Shown here piece by piece: positions 24,709 to 36,544 of a DNA stretch of 64,000 nucleotides. The first letter of the stretch is position 1. The number at the start of each line of letters is the position of its first letter. This DNA comes from Scolanthus callimorphus (Eukaryota; Cnidaria; Anthozoa; Actiniaria; Edwardsiidae). The translations under genes and the position numbers were made by a program. The notes under the pieces are model-generated. The model was not told the DNA's origin and searched no databases. It worked only from the letters and a program-made list of their open reading frames with translations. Location of the stretch: assembly GCA_033964015.1 (NCBI GenBank), contig CM066918.1:30666595-30730594 (forward strand). Direction: 5' to 3'.

Positions 24709-24957
24709 TAAAGGGGCTCTCGCACGCTCAATATTTGTCCACTGTGGACAAAAATAGTAAAATTGTAACCATGAAAACACATGTAAATTTGCCTGTAGTA
24801 ATCAAAATAATCCCCCATATTAATAGAAAAACCTTTCAAGTGTTAGACAAATGCAATTCTAGGTTGTTTTGACCTGTTATCAAGATGGAATTGGATTGTG
24901 ATTTGAGCTATTTTCTTGTCAGAGAAGTGGCCAGCAAGCGTGCGAGAGCCCCTTTAA
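24709..24957. mobile_element. 249-bp MITE
   Basis: TTAAAGGGGCTCTCGCACGC at the left is matched by GCGTGCGAGAGCCCCTTTAA at the right. A TTAA at each end is compatible with a piggyBac-type target site, but both TTAA lie within the inverted repeat, so the assignment is uncertain. Confidence 0.8.
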
Positions 24958-25090
24958 CTTGTTAGTTACCTAATTTCAAATTCTTAACTATGAACAATTG
25001 CAATACTAATGCTAATTAATCTCTAGTCTCAGAAGCTCTACTGTTGGATTTCTGAATGAATTTTAAAAAAAGGTTTATAATGCTAAATTA

Positions 25091-28000
25091 TTATTTGTCC
25101 TGGATTTTTTCTGTGATTCTTGTGGGTAGATGCAGCTTGTAGGGGCTTCTCAATTCTCTAAGATCTTCCTCAATCTTAGCAATGCAATCTTTCAATTGGT
25201 TATACTGCTGCACATCAAAACTCTTTTTCTTGGTCAGTTTGTGGAAAGTAATGAGTTGTTGCCTGTCCCGTGCATCTGGGTACAAATATTCCTGCAAACG
25301 TAGAGAGAAAGTCAAAATTATTATCGGCAAATTACAGTTGCATACTGTTCCAAAACGGTCAATTTAATTGTAGAATGTTTCCAGAATCAATTCTCTGAGT
25401 TGGTAACACAAAATAACACTTCAACGTCCTGTTAACAAACTCTCCTTATGTTTCAGTAGCTTTTACTCTGAATAAATGAATGGATCCAAGCCATTAAATT
25501 ACAAGCCTTACCTGTCTTGTGAGTACGAAATATGCATATGCTGCCATAGCAGTGCCGTATCCAACAAAGTATGTCACAGGCTCCATAATATCCCATGAAT
25601 ACTCCCACCAGGTCAGACGAGCAAGCAGACCAAATTGAAAAGCCATGAAGCCAAGCCCACCCCACACAAACCAGTTGGCTCGCTGGGCTGCTTTTAGATC
25701 CAGTTCTGCCTTGGCTTTCTCCATTGGCTGAAGATCAGAATTCAATTCTTCTAGTTTGCTGAGAAGTTTTTCTTCTTTAAGGAGCTGAAATGAAATAAGA
25801 TACAAATTGGGTTTTGATACATACTGTAGGAAACCTCAAAAATTATGGTAAAAAGTAAAGTTAAAAGGGTGACTTTATTCAGGACAAACAAAACTGCTGA
25901 TGATGTCTATTTTAGTAAAGTGACACCAGGGGTCCACTATAAAACTTTGGAGATGTAGGGCAAAAATTTACCCGAAGAAGAATAAATCATAAACATTGTA
26001 TAGGAATAGATGGTTGTGGCCTACATCCTGCAAAATCGTTATTGGCTGTTCTAATTCTTTTTATAATCCCCATGGTCAACCCTCTGAGAACCTGGGTGAC
26101 AAGTGGGTTTAACCACAGCCAGGGAGTTTTGCCAAGAGTCTCAAGATTTGTCACTTTGTCTCCTGGGAAAAAATCATAACAACTGCCACACATTTACTGT
26201 ATTTCTCCTGCGAGAATTGCAGAAAAATTTCACCATTTCACTGCGGTCTCCCAATTCTTGAACCCCTGGGGTTGACATTCCTGCACAGTACACATACCTG
26301 GTGTTCTTCAATATTCATGGAACTGTACAACTGATGGATCAGTGTTTTGATGTGTGCTAGAGATCTGGAATCTTCATCTGGAATTGCATCTATGGCAGAT
26401 AAAGTAGAATAAGAGTAGAGTTTAAGGTGATACAGAGCTGGAAATATTTTTTCTTACTTGATCGGACATATGTCCATTAAAACTTTTTTCTTGGTTCTCT
26501 ATACTGGAAAATTGGCCGGACATGTCTGAAAATTGGTCGGACATGTCTGAAAATTGGTCGGAAAGATCGGTTTTCACATGACTGTTGTAATTACACCAAT
26601 TCTGAATAAAATAAACTGATTATTTATTTATTTATAGAGCGGATTTCACATGACTGTCGTGAAAGCAATTGCAATTGAGCAATCACTAGCCAATCAGAAA
26701 CAAGAGTAATTACAACTTACTGCTGAATGGTTTCCAGCCCAGCCAATCAGGAGCCGAACCAATTCCTTGATTGTTATTAGTTCGCAATTTGATTGGTTGA
26801 TAGAAATAAGCAGCCAATGAGAAAGCAAACCAATTGCAAACACGACGGTCGTGAAATTCGCTCTAAACCTATAAGAGTAATTTCCAATTACTCATGACAG
26901 TCATGTGAAATCTGCTCTATTTGGAGATTTTGATCGGACAATGTCTGATGACCCGCAGTTGTTTACGGCCCTTGAGGAAAGTGGTTACTCTTGAGATTGT
27001 TTGCACCTCTGTTGTTTACCATGATTTCCTACAGGAGAATTGTAAACAAAGAGCTCATATCTTGGGTCATCGTGTCTGCACTTTTCGAAATTGCAAACAG
27101 GAGGATTTGTGAAGCAAAATATCTAGCCTGCTCATTAGTTAGCTAATACCCGAAAGTCATGCTGAAGCGTGTATACCGATATTATATTTTAATTTTCACC
27201 CTTCAAATCGATCTGTTATAATCGATTCAAATATCGACACTGACCTGGCTCGGGTACTTTCACAGCGTATTCCACATCGTTTATCATCAGCGTAAAATCC
27301 GACCTCAAAAGCACATCCACCTTCGTGCTTCGAGAAATCCTTGAGCCATCCACATCATAAACTGCAACTCGCTCGATTCCCCCGTCTTCATCTTTTACAT
27401 TCTCGATAAAATCTTTTACGGATTCGCTCAATGGCCTGAGGGTAAATTGACAAAGCTCCCTCCTTGATGGCAGCGGGACTGTAACCATTGGAAAACCATT
27501 TTTGAAGCTAACGGTGATGTCTTGTTTGTCGCTTGCTGACGGCAAGAAATTAAATTTATTCAGTATCTAAGAGATGCAATTTGAAAGGCTGTTGATAGCA
27601 ATCGAAACCTTTGTAATAAACTATCTCAATCTAGCTGTGAGTTAAACCAAGGTCATTTTAAGTAAAATATATATTACTGAACCTTTAGATTAAGTCATTT
27701 GTTCAGGCAAACGATTCTTTATACAGCAGACAGGCAATGCTATTAAAATACGGAGAAAAGGCACAGCTTATACGAATTCATAATAAGTAAATTAGCACTA
27801 TTACCTTGCGAAGTTTGGTAGAAGCCTGCAGATGTTCGAAGCGTTCTTATTCTCAGAATAACTTGATTTCTTAAAGCCTGAAACGACAAATGGTTAGCTA
27901 ACAAGATTTATTTAACAAGGGGTCTCTTCGACACAATTGGTTTTGGAATCATTGCTTTTCATGACTTTGAAGGGAGGGACTATAACGCGTTTCCAAATCT

Positions 28001-28185
28001 GTAAATAACAAAGAACAGTTCTACAAATTCTACACAAAAATATAAATTTTGGAAGATTTGTAGTAGAAAACACAAGCTACACTAACAATAAAATTTGGTG
28101 ATATATGTTTTTTTACCAAGCGACAGGAGAAAGCTCGATATATTGGAGTACATCTGCTCCATCTGCCAAAACCGGCCGCCGCCAT
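25091..28185 (-). CDS. MCU: Mitochondrial calcium uniporter pore subunit (MCU)
   Basis: Pore-forming subunit of the inner-membrane Ca2+ uniporter. Exons on the minus strand: 28185-28117, 27877-27805, 27535-27245, 26389-26298, 25784-25512, 25291-25091; they join in phase to 332 residues without any frame problem. Residues 1-47 are Arg-rich without acidic residues, as in a mitochondrial presequence. Residues 48-145 form the MCU N-terminal domain, ending VKVPEP. A coiled-coil-like segment (176-210) precedes TM1 (about 213-232), the selectivity-filter loop WDIMEP (239-244; Asp240 and Glu243), and TM2 (about 247-265). A charged C-terminal helix follows ([12 protein letters not shown] onward). The first exon was chosen because it is an ATG-led frame ending in phase 0 at a GT donor, upstream of the Arg-rich second exon. 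The gene lies convergent to RBM22. Confidence 0.95.
26637..26917. mobile_element. MITE with TA target site, family 3
   Basis: GAGCGGATTTCACATGACTG at the left and CAGTCATGTGAAATCTGCTC at the right, flanked by TA on both sides. The ends resemble family 1 (GAGCAGATTTC-ATGACTG), so the same transposase may have moved both. It lies between MCU exons 3 and 4. Confidence 0.85.
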
Positions 28186-30641
28186 ATTTGTTTGTTGGAA
28201 TGTCCAAGGCGGCGGGCCTGGGTGGGGAGGGTGGGGTTGAGCATACCACAGGCATCCCAGACTGGAATGATAGTGAAGAAATGGTTTAGTTGGCAGGAAT
28301 ATGTGGCATTTTACACGCTAACGTAACTGAGAACACTAATACGCAAACAAATAAAAACTTGGTTTTCATATAATAAAATGGTGCGACGATTCAATCGAAA
28401 ACTCGACCACACGTATCGTACTTGCTGAAAATTAACAGTTTCAGCGGCACATTTTCGAAAAGCAGCACCTGATTTCAATTCATCTTGTGTTACTCTAAAA
28501 TCGTTGTATCGCAACCCGCGTTTTCGTCAAAATATCGTTTAGTTTTTGGTTTTTCTGTTCCGCCAGTCACACAATATGAGCCAATCAGATTCTTACCCTG
28601 TTTCTCGTAGTGCAGTCGCATGGCTTTCCGTCGCCGCGACATTTGTGCGGCACGGGGAAGCCAGTTGACGCAGGTTTTCAAATGTTTGGTAACCTGTAAC
28701 TTTTAAACTAGCAGGAGCAGGAATCTTATGGTTTGACCAGCGGAACAGCAAAACCAAAATTCCCATAAAATACTGTTTTGATGTTTTGAAAAACGTGGAT
28801 CGCAATATGGTGATTGCTGGTATCAAAAAGAGCACTCCTTCATTAACTATTAACCTTCACAACAGAAAGTCTAGCCCGCTCTACCGTAAAACCTTTACGC
28901 ATTTTACCTTCACACTATGCATGTAACCAATTTGCATTTTGCCGATTTTCGCATTTCGCTAAATCTCTGGTTTTAGTATTTCCAATTTTACCGTAAGCCT
29001 CCCAAAAATCCAGATGGACGGCGATAATTTCTTTTCCAATAGTTTTATCGCCTTTGATTGACAAAGACTAACACGCCTTTCAGGGCTTCTCCCACCTCAT
29101 TAAAATGTTGAGTTAAGAAGACAAATAATAAACCTACGTTTGTTACGTTGTTTGTTTGCTCTCAGTGCAGATTGTTCTCAACAATTTATATGCAAATAAA
29201 GGTTTCTCGTTTCACCATTCTTTATCTGTTTATTGTCCACACAGTGACTGCTACACCACGGAACAGGTGTTTGTTTCGCTTGTAGCTATCGTTTCCCTGA
29301 GGACGATACTTCTAAATAGTCGATACGCGGCACACTCAAAAAAGCAATGCTGTCATCAGGTCATGAATGATCTCTCTACCGGCAAGCAAGTAAGTTTTAT
29401 AACAGCGAGAGAAGTCATTTCTACCAGGGCAGGTGAGCTGTGTGTTTAGGTTGACCAAGGAACTGAATGTGTTATTTATAATCACTTTGGCAACAAGCAT
29501 GTATAATTTCCAGTGCGCGTTTCACGAAAAATACCCTGGAGACTATAGGCTCGCGATCAAGGGTCGCTTCAAGGCGAGAGAAAACGAGCTTGCCCAGAAA
29601 GAGTATTTACTACAAGAAACTGGGCAAAAGCGTTTCGGTCTCAATGGTACCCAGGGTACACGTTGCCGTTCTGTTGACTTGAAAACTGAATCATGTCAAA
29701 CTAAACTACGAGCACCCTTGTGGTCTTTGCAGTCATTTATTGATAATCAGATCATGAGCTGGAAATGACTCAAACTGGCAAATCATGGCGCGCATGCGTC
29801 ATTTCTTTTTTCACTTTCGTTGAAAAAAAAAATTAATTTCGTATCAAGGTTTTACCGAATGAAACACCTGCTTGTTTGTTATAGTATCCACTTAATAGAT
29901 TTTCTTCTGTCCCTGGCTTGATCGTAGCAAACTCTGTTAAATTAGAATTCTAAAATCAAAAGGCTATAGGTTTAGAACTGTGAGGCTGGGGCAAACCAAT
30001 TCAACATCTGATTCAGAATTTCATTCATCTTTGCTGAATTACGAGATGTGATTGGCAGGTGAACTGGACAAAGTTGAACTGGCCTGGCATGGCGGCTCTA
30101 GGGGAGGGGGCCAGGGGGTGGTGCTCCCCCTTTCAAGAGTAAATTTACAGGAAATGTATGGGCATTTCAGATATTAGCTTTCGTTTTTGATATGTTTTAT
30201 ATAACGTGTGTCGGTCGTGTGTCTTACCTTCCCAAACCCCAATTCAAGATATTCAACAAGGCTGATTTTAAATGAAAAGTTGCTCACTAGCGCCAGGTAA
30301 AACTCACTACGGCACAACTGTTCTTCGTTCACTCGTTCCCAGAACCCACCTATCTTTTACTGGCTCAAAGACGCTCGGGATCTGGGGACGAGATTGTTTC
30401 CTCATTCTAGTACCCAGACCTCCCCAACTCATCCCTACATAGTATAGGCTGGTGACAGCCATTTGAGAGCGTTCGCTGATTGGCTGATTTTGAACGTTGG
30501 CGCAGACATATGCGCATAGAGTAGGGTTCTTTGTCAGTATTCTTTCTCTCAACTACTCTGTATCAAACGCGCATGCGCCAATGGCGGTCACCAGGGCTCT
30601 GAGGGCGAGATTGTTCTCCCTTCCTATAGGTCCTCTTCAAG
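28186..30641. other. MCU-TMEM272-like intergenic region
   Basis: Divergent upstream regions of MCU and the TMEM272-like gene. No convincing exon: the frames at 28490-28681 (-), 29156-29449 (+) and 29433-29768 (+) have no family resemblance and no matching splice partners. A region around 30380-30600 shares CATTTGAG-GC-TTCGCTGATTGGCTGA with 56500-56540, a dispersed repeat. Confidence 0.55.
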
Positions 30642-33600
30642 ATGGGAAACGAGGCTACCGATGATGGGAATGACAGCGCGCACGCGGAGAGCGGTAAGCG
30701 ATATGCATGGAAGCATGGCCGGCATGTGTCTGTGGATCACTACACTCGAATAAAAGAAGGCGGCGGCCATGGCGAGCAGATGCTTCCTTGCAGTACTCGA
30801 ATACAAGTGGCCGACCTACGAGCGAAACGTGTCAGATTCAAGCGATCCAATTCAGAGCCTCCCTCTTCTTTTACTAGAAAAAATAGCGACAATGAGCGTG
30901 ATTTCATTCAACAAGTCGTGCTTGAGATTCCCTCCTCTACCAATCCAATTTCCACCGATCCTGTTTCCATTCCGATTCCTGTGGCAAACAACAATACCAG
31001 TCTCATAAACATGGGTATTTACGAAGAACCCGACGAGACCTTACCGCCATCCTACTCATCACTTAATATCGCGCTGCCACCACACGAGAGTGCATGCTTA
31101 GATCACGTGACCGAGGATACCTTTGGCCAATTTGGCTATTCAGGTAACACATTGCCTCCCCCGCGCACAGTAGTTTCTATAGCCTTCATGGTCCTAAGAA
31201 TCACTGCGGGAGAGTTTTTAAACCTTTTACAGGTTTATTTCTGTAAAACAGGGCCGCGCATACTCTGGGAGCTGAGGATGGTCCATTAGACGATTCCAGC
31301 TATAACGCACGCGCGCGCTGCATGTCGGTAATTTAAAAACCGCGCGATTATAGCTAGAATCGTCCATTCGTTGAGGCAATTCCCCATTCAAAGGGGGTGT
31401 GTTCGCTGAGGAGTGTTCTTGCTCTGGCTTTTCATGCAATCACCACATTCGATTTGCGAATAGGCGACTTGCAATATAATTCTTATGGACTTCCAGGGGC
31501 AGTCGTCTGCATCTCTTCCGAGCAAAGTCGCGCCGCGCATTAATTGATTTACAGGTTGGACGTTTGTAGATCTTCCACCAAGTTACACTTGTATTTCTTC
31601 AGATCCTCCACCAAGTTATTGCGAGCTATTCAGTCATACAATCAGGCGAACAGTAAGGCATCTCTCCATCAGCTCCTCTAGGACAGCAGCAGCCGCCTCT
31701 TCATGGCACAAGACTATCTTTTTCACAGGTATTGAGCTCGGTTCCATTCCATTGAGTTGGTGTCGTTTCTAACGAAGACTCCCCCGCAGCTGGAACACAA
31801 CCTCGTCAGTGGCCCCCCTTTTTCTCGGGAGATTTTCTGTATTTACTGTATTTGCTGGAGGAAATTTTAAATTTCGTCCCATGTTTTCACTATCCGGCCC
31901 CTCTTTCTAAATTTCCTGGATCCGCGTCCCTTGTCGGTTGAAAATAAGTAAATAATTGACCTCGTGATTAAAGTTACTATATGAAAATAACCAGGTCTGG
32001 CATTGAAAAGCACATTTATGCTGGTAGTCAGTTCTTCTTTACCAACCGCGTTTTGTCGGTGGTCATGTGGTTTTCATTTTGCGATAAAATGATGGAAATT
32101 GTGGCCGTATAATTTTAAACTGCTTTTATTGTGAGTCGTGCAAGTAATGTGCCTGTCCTTTGCGCTCAGCATTTTGACACCAACGCGAATTCAGCAGATT
32201 TACTTGACTTGAGAAAAAAGAGAAAAATAGGACCATACTTCCAGACAAAGAGCTGAAGCGTCGTATGGCGACCGTACGGTTCTTACGCCCACGCCAGAGA
32301 TTTCGGCCCTGACAGTCGCTATCCTGGTGTTGAATTGCTCAGTAGCTAGATACCTATGGGTGAGAGAACGCCCGGCCACCAGACCATATAAGGACGCCCC
32401 TTGTACCGTTAGTGAACAATCAACTAATTAATAATGCATCACCAACATATTTATAGGTCTGATGAGTGTGTAAGAGATCCATGTGGGACACTAGAGTTGT
32501 TGGTTTTTCTTTTTAACTAGCTTATCGAACGGCAATACAGAAGTCTTTCTCACAGTTGCCGTTTAACGTGTTTTATACAACCCTAATCCAATACAACCCT
32601 AATACGCATTATAATGACACGAGAATGAGTTTCTTATTTTGTTTTCCGTTGCGCATGCGCATACACGTCAACGGGTTTAATCCTCTGAGAGCTCATCTAA
32701 GGATGTCCAGTGTTATTCTCCCAGCTTCTTGAATTGCTATTGTCCGTCCATTTATCGGAATATTTCCATTGGTGTTTGTGTACGATCTTAGTGTCGTTCT
32801 GTCAGTGGATGAACATCACATCAAATATTTTTGCTTAAAAAGTTTCAAAGCTTCTGTTCAGTCTGGGATTTAATAGATAAATACACGAGTCAATACTTGG
32901 CGAAAAATTTGTAAGTCAGTGACGCCCCTGTTCACAAATCAGATTGAAGACATTCTATCACTTCATATGTACACGTGTGAATCGCGATGCCGGAGAAAGT
33001 TCTTCTGGTTTTAGCTGTAATCGTATTTTTTTCATCCAATTTTGTCGGTAACTTTTATGCCCATTTGTCGTCCGTCGGTTAACTATATTGAGCCCAGCTT
33101 TACGTACAAAATATCGCAACGCCATTACATTACCACGCGGCGGGGCATTGCCCAGGGGCGGGGCCATAGAGGGAGAGGCACTTTCACCGAATAAGGAGGC
33201 ATTAATATGTCCATGTAAATGACCCGCCTGTAATTCAGCTTCTAGCTGCGAAAGGTTGGAATAAACGAGATATCATTATTATTATTCACCATTATATAAA
33301 ATAAAGGTAAACGATAAGGCTATCGAAAAAGAAACAAAGTGCTCGCACATTTTGTATTGGCAAATTATAGTTGCCGAGGGAGCCAAATGAGATTTAAGGC
33401 TTCGGCGGCGCTTTGCATTTTATCTGACTCAAGTTGCAATTATGGCAAACAACTTCTCAAGTCTGGTATAACCGGCACTTTATTCCAGGGAATGTCTGCA
33501 GAAACCCACCCATGGAAAAAGCTGAATTTCCCATGGTTAAGAATGTGAAGTGTTCGGATTCCCGGTCCACTAACCATGTGAATTCCACACTTTCCAATGC

Positions 33601-34674
33601 GTGTGCCTGTGTAACAGACCAATACGCTATCTGTTTTGTTCTACATAGGTCTGCTTGTCCCTGTGTAACAGACCAATACGTTATCTGTTTTGTTCTACAT
33701 AGGTCTGCTTGTCCCTGTGTAACAGACCAATACGCTATCTGTTTTGTTCTACATAGGTCTGCTTGTCCACCTGTGTAACAGACCAATACACTATCTGTTT
33801 TGTTCTACATAGGTCTGCTTGTCCCTGTGGTTGTGTTTGCTGTTATTCTCCCGATTTCAATGGTGATTGTGGGTAAGTTAGGGTTTCCAGTTTACATTAT
33901 TTTTGTTTTGTTTTGCTGTAGACTTTGGAATTGCCATCACGGTTTTTGACGCAATAATACACTGTGAAGCCCAAGAGTCTTAACACAGGAAGCCCAATCA
34001 GAGTCACAACACAGGAAGCCCAATTAGAGCGCCAAGAAACGTAACCGAATCTATCTCTTTCGTCTTCTTCTACAGGCGTTATATATTTCAATGACTGCCC
34101 TGTCGAGCCGACCATTCCTGTTCTCCTAATCTTTGGGGGCGTGGTGCAAGCCCTGGAGTGCTTGATCAGGCTGTCGCGCTGGATTCACAAGAGGAGTGCC
34201 CGTCGCCATGACAACAACAATAACAACTCAAGCCAGCGCAAAGGTCTCGACCCATGCCTGTACATTGGTATCATTTGCTTCCTCATCACCACCGTGTACG
34301 TCTATAAAACGAATCCTTCGTTTGACCAGAAAAAAGCCACAACTCCTGCCACAACCGGTCAAACTGGTTTAAAAGTAACCAGTGTAACCGATGCCCCTGT
34401 TTCAGATGTTTCGTACGGTACACCAAAGCACCCGAAGCCTAAAGTCTCATTATATTGCAATGAGATAACTTTCAAGCTTGCGTTCTGGGTCGTCACCACC
34501 TATTACGTAGTGTTAAGCGTTTCTTTCGCTGTTATGGTTTTCGCAATTTTGAGTGGCGCGGCTTTCGTGTTTCTCGGGACAGGAGGAGGAGGTCATCGGT
34601 CTCGAGCCTGTAGTCAGAGGAGCACCAGGTCAGCGGTGCTTGTCGATGAGCATTTGCACGAGCTATGCATGTGA
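30642..34674 (+). CDS. TMEM272-like four-helix membrane protein with three PPxY motifs
   Basis: Exons 30642-31143, 31555-31728, 33813-33872 and 34076-34674 all join in phase 1 and give 444 residues. The long N-terminal part is hydrophilic and carries three PPSY motifs (135-138, 175-178, 186-189), the ligand type for WW domains of Nedd4-family ubiquitin ligases. The C-terminal part has about four membrane segments (near 227-248, 257-274, 305-322, 380-413), with YFNDCPVEPTIPVLL between the first two, which I recognise as the pattern of the TMEM272-like family. Molecular function of that family is not known to me. An AATAAA at 34701, 27 bp after the stop, is a likely polyadenylation signal. The acceptor of exon 3 is the last of four tandem copies; the earlier three would lead to a stop. 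Confidence 0.8.
31281..31379. mobile_element. MITE, family 4 copy A
   Basis: GACGATTCCAGCTATAA at the left, TTATAGCTAGAATCGTCC at the right, GC-rich centre. Copy B, with the same ends, is at 44810-44980. Located in intron 1 of the TMEM272-like gene. Confidence 0.75.
32223..32424 (-). ncRNA. Candidate Pol III small RNA gene, copy 2
   Basis: Core identical by eye to copy 3 (45917-46120). Minus-strand reading: a TATA-like box at about 32454-32446, putative start near 32420, GGTCTGGTGGCC in the 5' part, and a 3' end GGTCC-TA-TTTTT at 32231-32223, with a second T-rich run just beyond. Flanking sequence on the promoter side is related to copy 3 for about 500 bp, including a TGCGCATGCGCA-like block, but with many differences. 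It lies in intron 2 of the TMEM272-like gene, antisense to it. Confidence 0.6.
33487..33604. mobile_element. MITE fragment, family 5 copy A
   Basis: GGGAATGTCTGCAGAAAC, GAATTTCCCATGG and AAGTGTTCGG match the element at 37418-37583. The right arm is degraded. Confidence 0.6.
33606..33835 (+). repeat. 54-bp tandem repeat carrying splice acceptors
   Basis: About 3.7 units starting at 33611, 33665, 33719 and 33775, spaced 54, 54 and 56 bp. Each contains TGTTCTACATAG followed by GTCTGCTTGTCC, the splice acceptor and first bases of exon 3 of the TMEM272-like gene. Only the last unit runs on into a coding exon; in the others the frame reaches TAA after five codons. Confidence 0.9.
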
Positions 34675-35488
34675 TCTGGACAGATGATCTGAACAGAGCT
34701 AATAAACAGCATGTGATGTACACGTGATCAGAAACTCAGTCACTGCTTTTACCACGTGATGTGCACGTGACACCAGTTAACTGAAAAATAATCAAAGCAC
34801 GTGGTGTGCACGTGACACCAGTGAACTGAAAAATGTAGGGTAAGAAATAAGCTAGAAAAACTTCTGGAACTCCAAATATGATAAGTAGAAACTTCCACAT
34901 AAGGAAACTTTAGAAAACTATGGTAAGTAGACCTGTAAGTAAGAAAATATGGTAATAGAAACTTCCATATAAGGAAATTTTAGAAAACGACACATTTCAA
35001 CGAGAACTTTCTTGATATGTGCAAAAGAGCTAAGCCGTCTGAAATTTATTTAAATTTGTCCAAAAAGTGGACCGTGCCCAAAGTTTTGCTAAAAGGAAAA
35101 ATAAACATAGCACGTGATGTGCGCGTGACATCAATGAACTCTGTTGGCGCTCTTAACATAGCTTAGCAGCAAACGCGAAGAGGCACGTTGAACCCACCAT
35201 CGTAAATTGTAGTTGTCTCTGTTATTGTAAAATGTTCGGTCAGTAAAACGTGTAAATAAAAATAAAGTATTGTGGTTATCATGTAGTATTTGTAACAGTG
35301 ATTTATTCAACATTACACTACACTGGCCAAGGTTGAACTGCCTCTGATCATACCCTACAAATTAATCCCACTAATCCCACCATTATACTATAGTAAACAT
35401 ATCAAACAGATTTAGCACAAATTGCAAATTTTAGCAAAAAGTGTCAACTTTGTATCACTTCTTGCCCGATGATCCAGCGCCTCTGATA

Positions 35489-35687
35489 CCCCGTCCACAC
35501 TACACCGTTTTCAAACGAAAACGGATACTTTTTGCTCCGGATACGGCTATCGTCCACACTACAACGCCGAAAACGATCACCGAAAACGGCGAAAGCAATA
35601 CGAAAACGATAAGTGTGGACGCAAATGTTTTTGAAAACGGAGCAAAAAGTATCCGTTTTTGTTTGAAAACGGTGTAGTTTGGACGGG
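35489..35687. mobile_element. Foldback MITE
   Basis: CCCCGTCCACACTACACCG at the left pairs with CGGTGTAGTTTGGACGGGG at the right, and AACGGATACTTTTTGCTCCG has an inverted copy inside. Almost the whole element is palindromic. Confidence 0.8.
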
Positions 35688-36482
35688 GATCTGAGGGAAC
35701 TGGCGGTCGGGAAATACCCTGGAGCCATACGTATGATAGTTCGTCTGAACAAATACATTGCGGAAAAACTTGCATGACAACATGGCTTGCACATTGCACG
35801 ACTGAAGCCTAATAGGGCTTCTTGTTGTATCTGGGATTGCGTGATTAGAAGTGACCTCTTTTACTTTGTAACCTCTAATGAATGTGAGCATGCACTGAAC
35901 AACTCTTCCTCGAAATCAACAACGGAAGGACAGTTAATATTCTGTGTCTCAGCTGGGTGAAGAATCAGAGTTGAGAAAGGTGAGTTAAGTCCGTTTTTCT
36001 GTAGATTCGTAATTATCTACACCCTTCGGTTATCCGGGGAACAAAATGGACCGAGCGAAAAGGAAAAAGACGAAAAGTGTCATATTACTAAGGTTGATAT
36101 TGCCCATTTTGTATGATTGCTCTATAATCTTTGTGTTAGTGAATTTTACAATGACTAGATGTGCCAATAAACTCTCTACGATTTGATATTGGACTGTGTT
36201 GGGGTGTAAGGTAGACCAACGGGGTGAAATTTGCTTGCTGCGTTTTGTCAATTTCGTGCGTTTCGCTTTATTGCGTAAGTTCCTCATTCCATCCAGAGAC
36301 ATTCAGAACTCAAGTCGATTTTCGTTCTTCATTACCACTTCCTGCATAAAAATATGGTGGCTACTAAATTATGGTTCAATTCATTGACTGTATTTTCCTC
36401 ACTGAATTATTTATTGGCTGTTAGCATTAAGAAATTTTAAAGTAAGTTTACCTTATTTTATTTCTAAAGGTGGTTAAGGTCA

Positions 36483-36544
36483 TAGCCTGCGTTGACAGCC
36501 GAACTAACCTGGGTTGAGGTTAGTTCGGCTGTCAACGCAGGCTA
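36483..36544. mobile_element. Perfect 28-bp-arm hairpin flanked by 9-10-bp direct repeats
   Basis: TAGCCTGCGTTGACAGCCGA and the rest of the left arm is exactly complementary to the right arm around a 6-nt loop, GGGTTG. TTAAGGTCAT lies immediately on both sides (36474-36483 and 36545-36554). A 9-10-bp duplication and GCCTGCG ends fit a MULE-like MITE; the element at 42371-42866 has the same ends. Confidence 0.85.

Larger units (their letters stand above)
22140..25090. other. RBM22-MCU convergent intergenic region
   Basis: Convergent gene ends. The first part is presumably the RBM22 3' UTR. From 23.9 kb on, three inverted-repeat elements are described separately (23903-24098, 24171-24550, 24709-24957). 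I see no further coding exon. Confidence 0.6.

Noticed and set aside
28490..28700. MSRRRKAMRLHYEKQ as first exon of MCU
   Set aside because: Its donor phase does not fit MCU exon 2, whereas 28185-28117 fits exactly and looks like a mitochondrial presequence.
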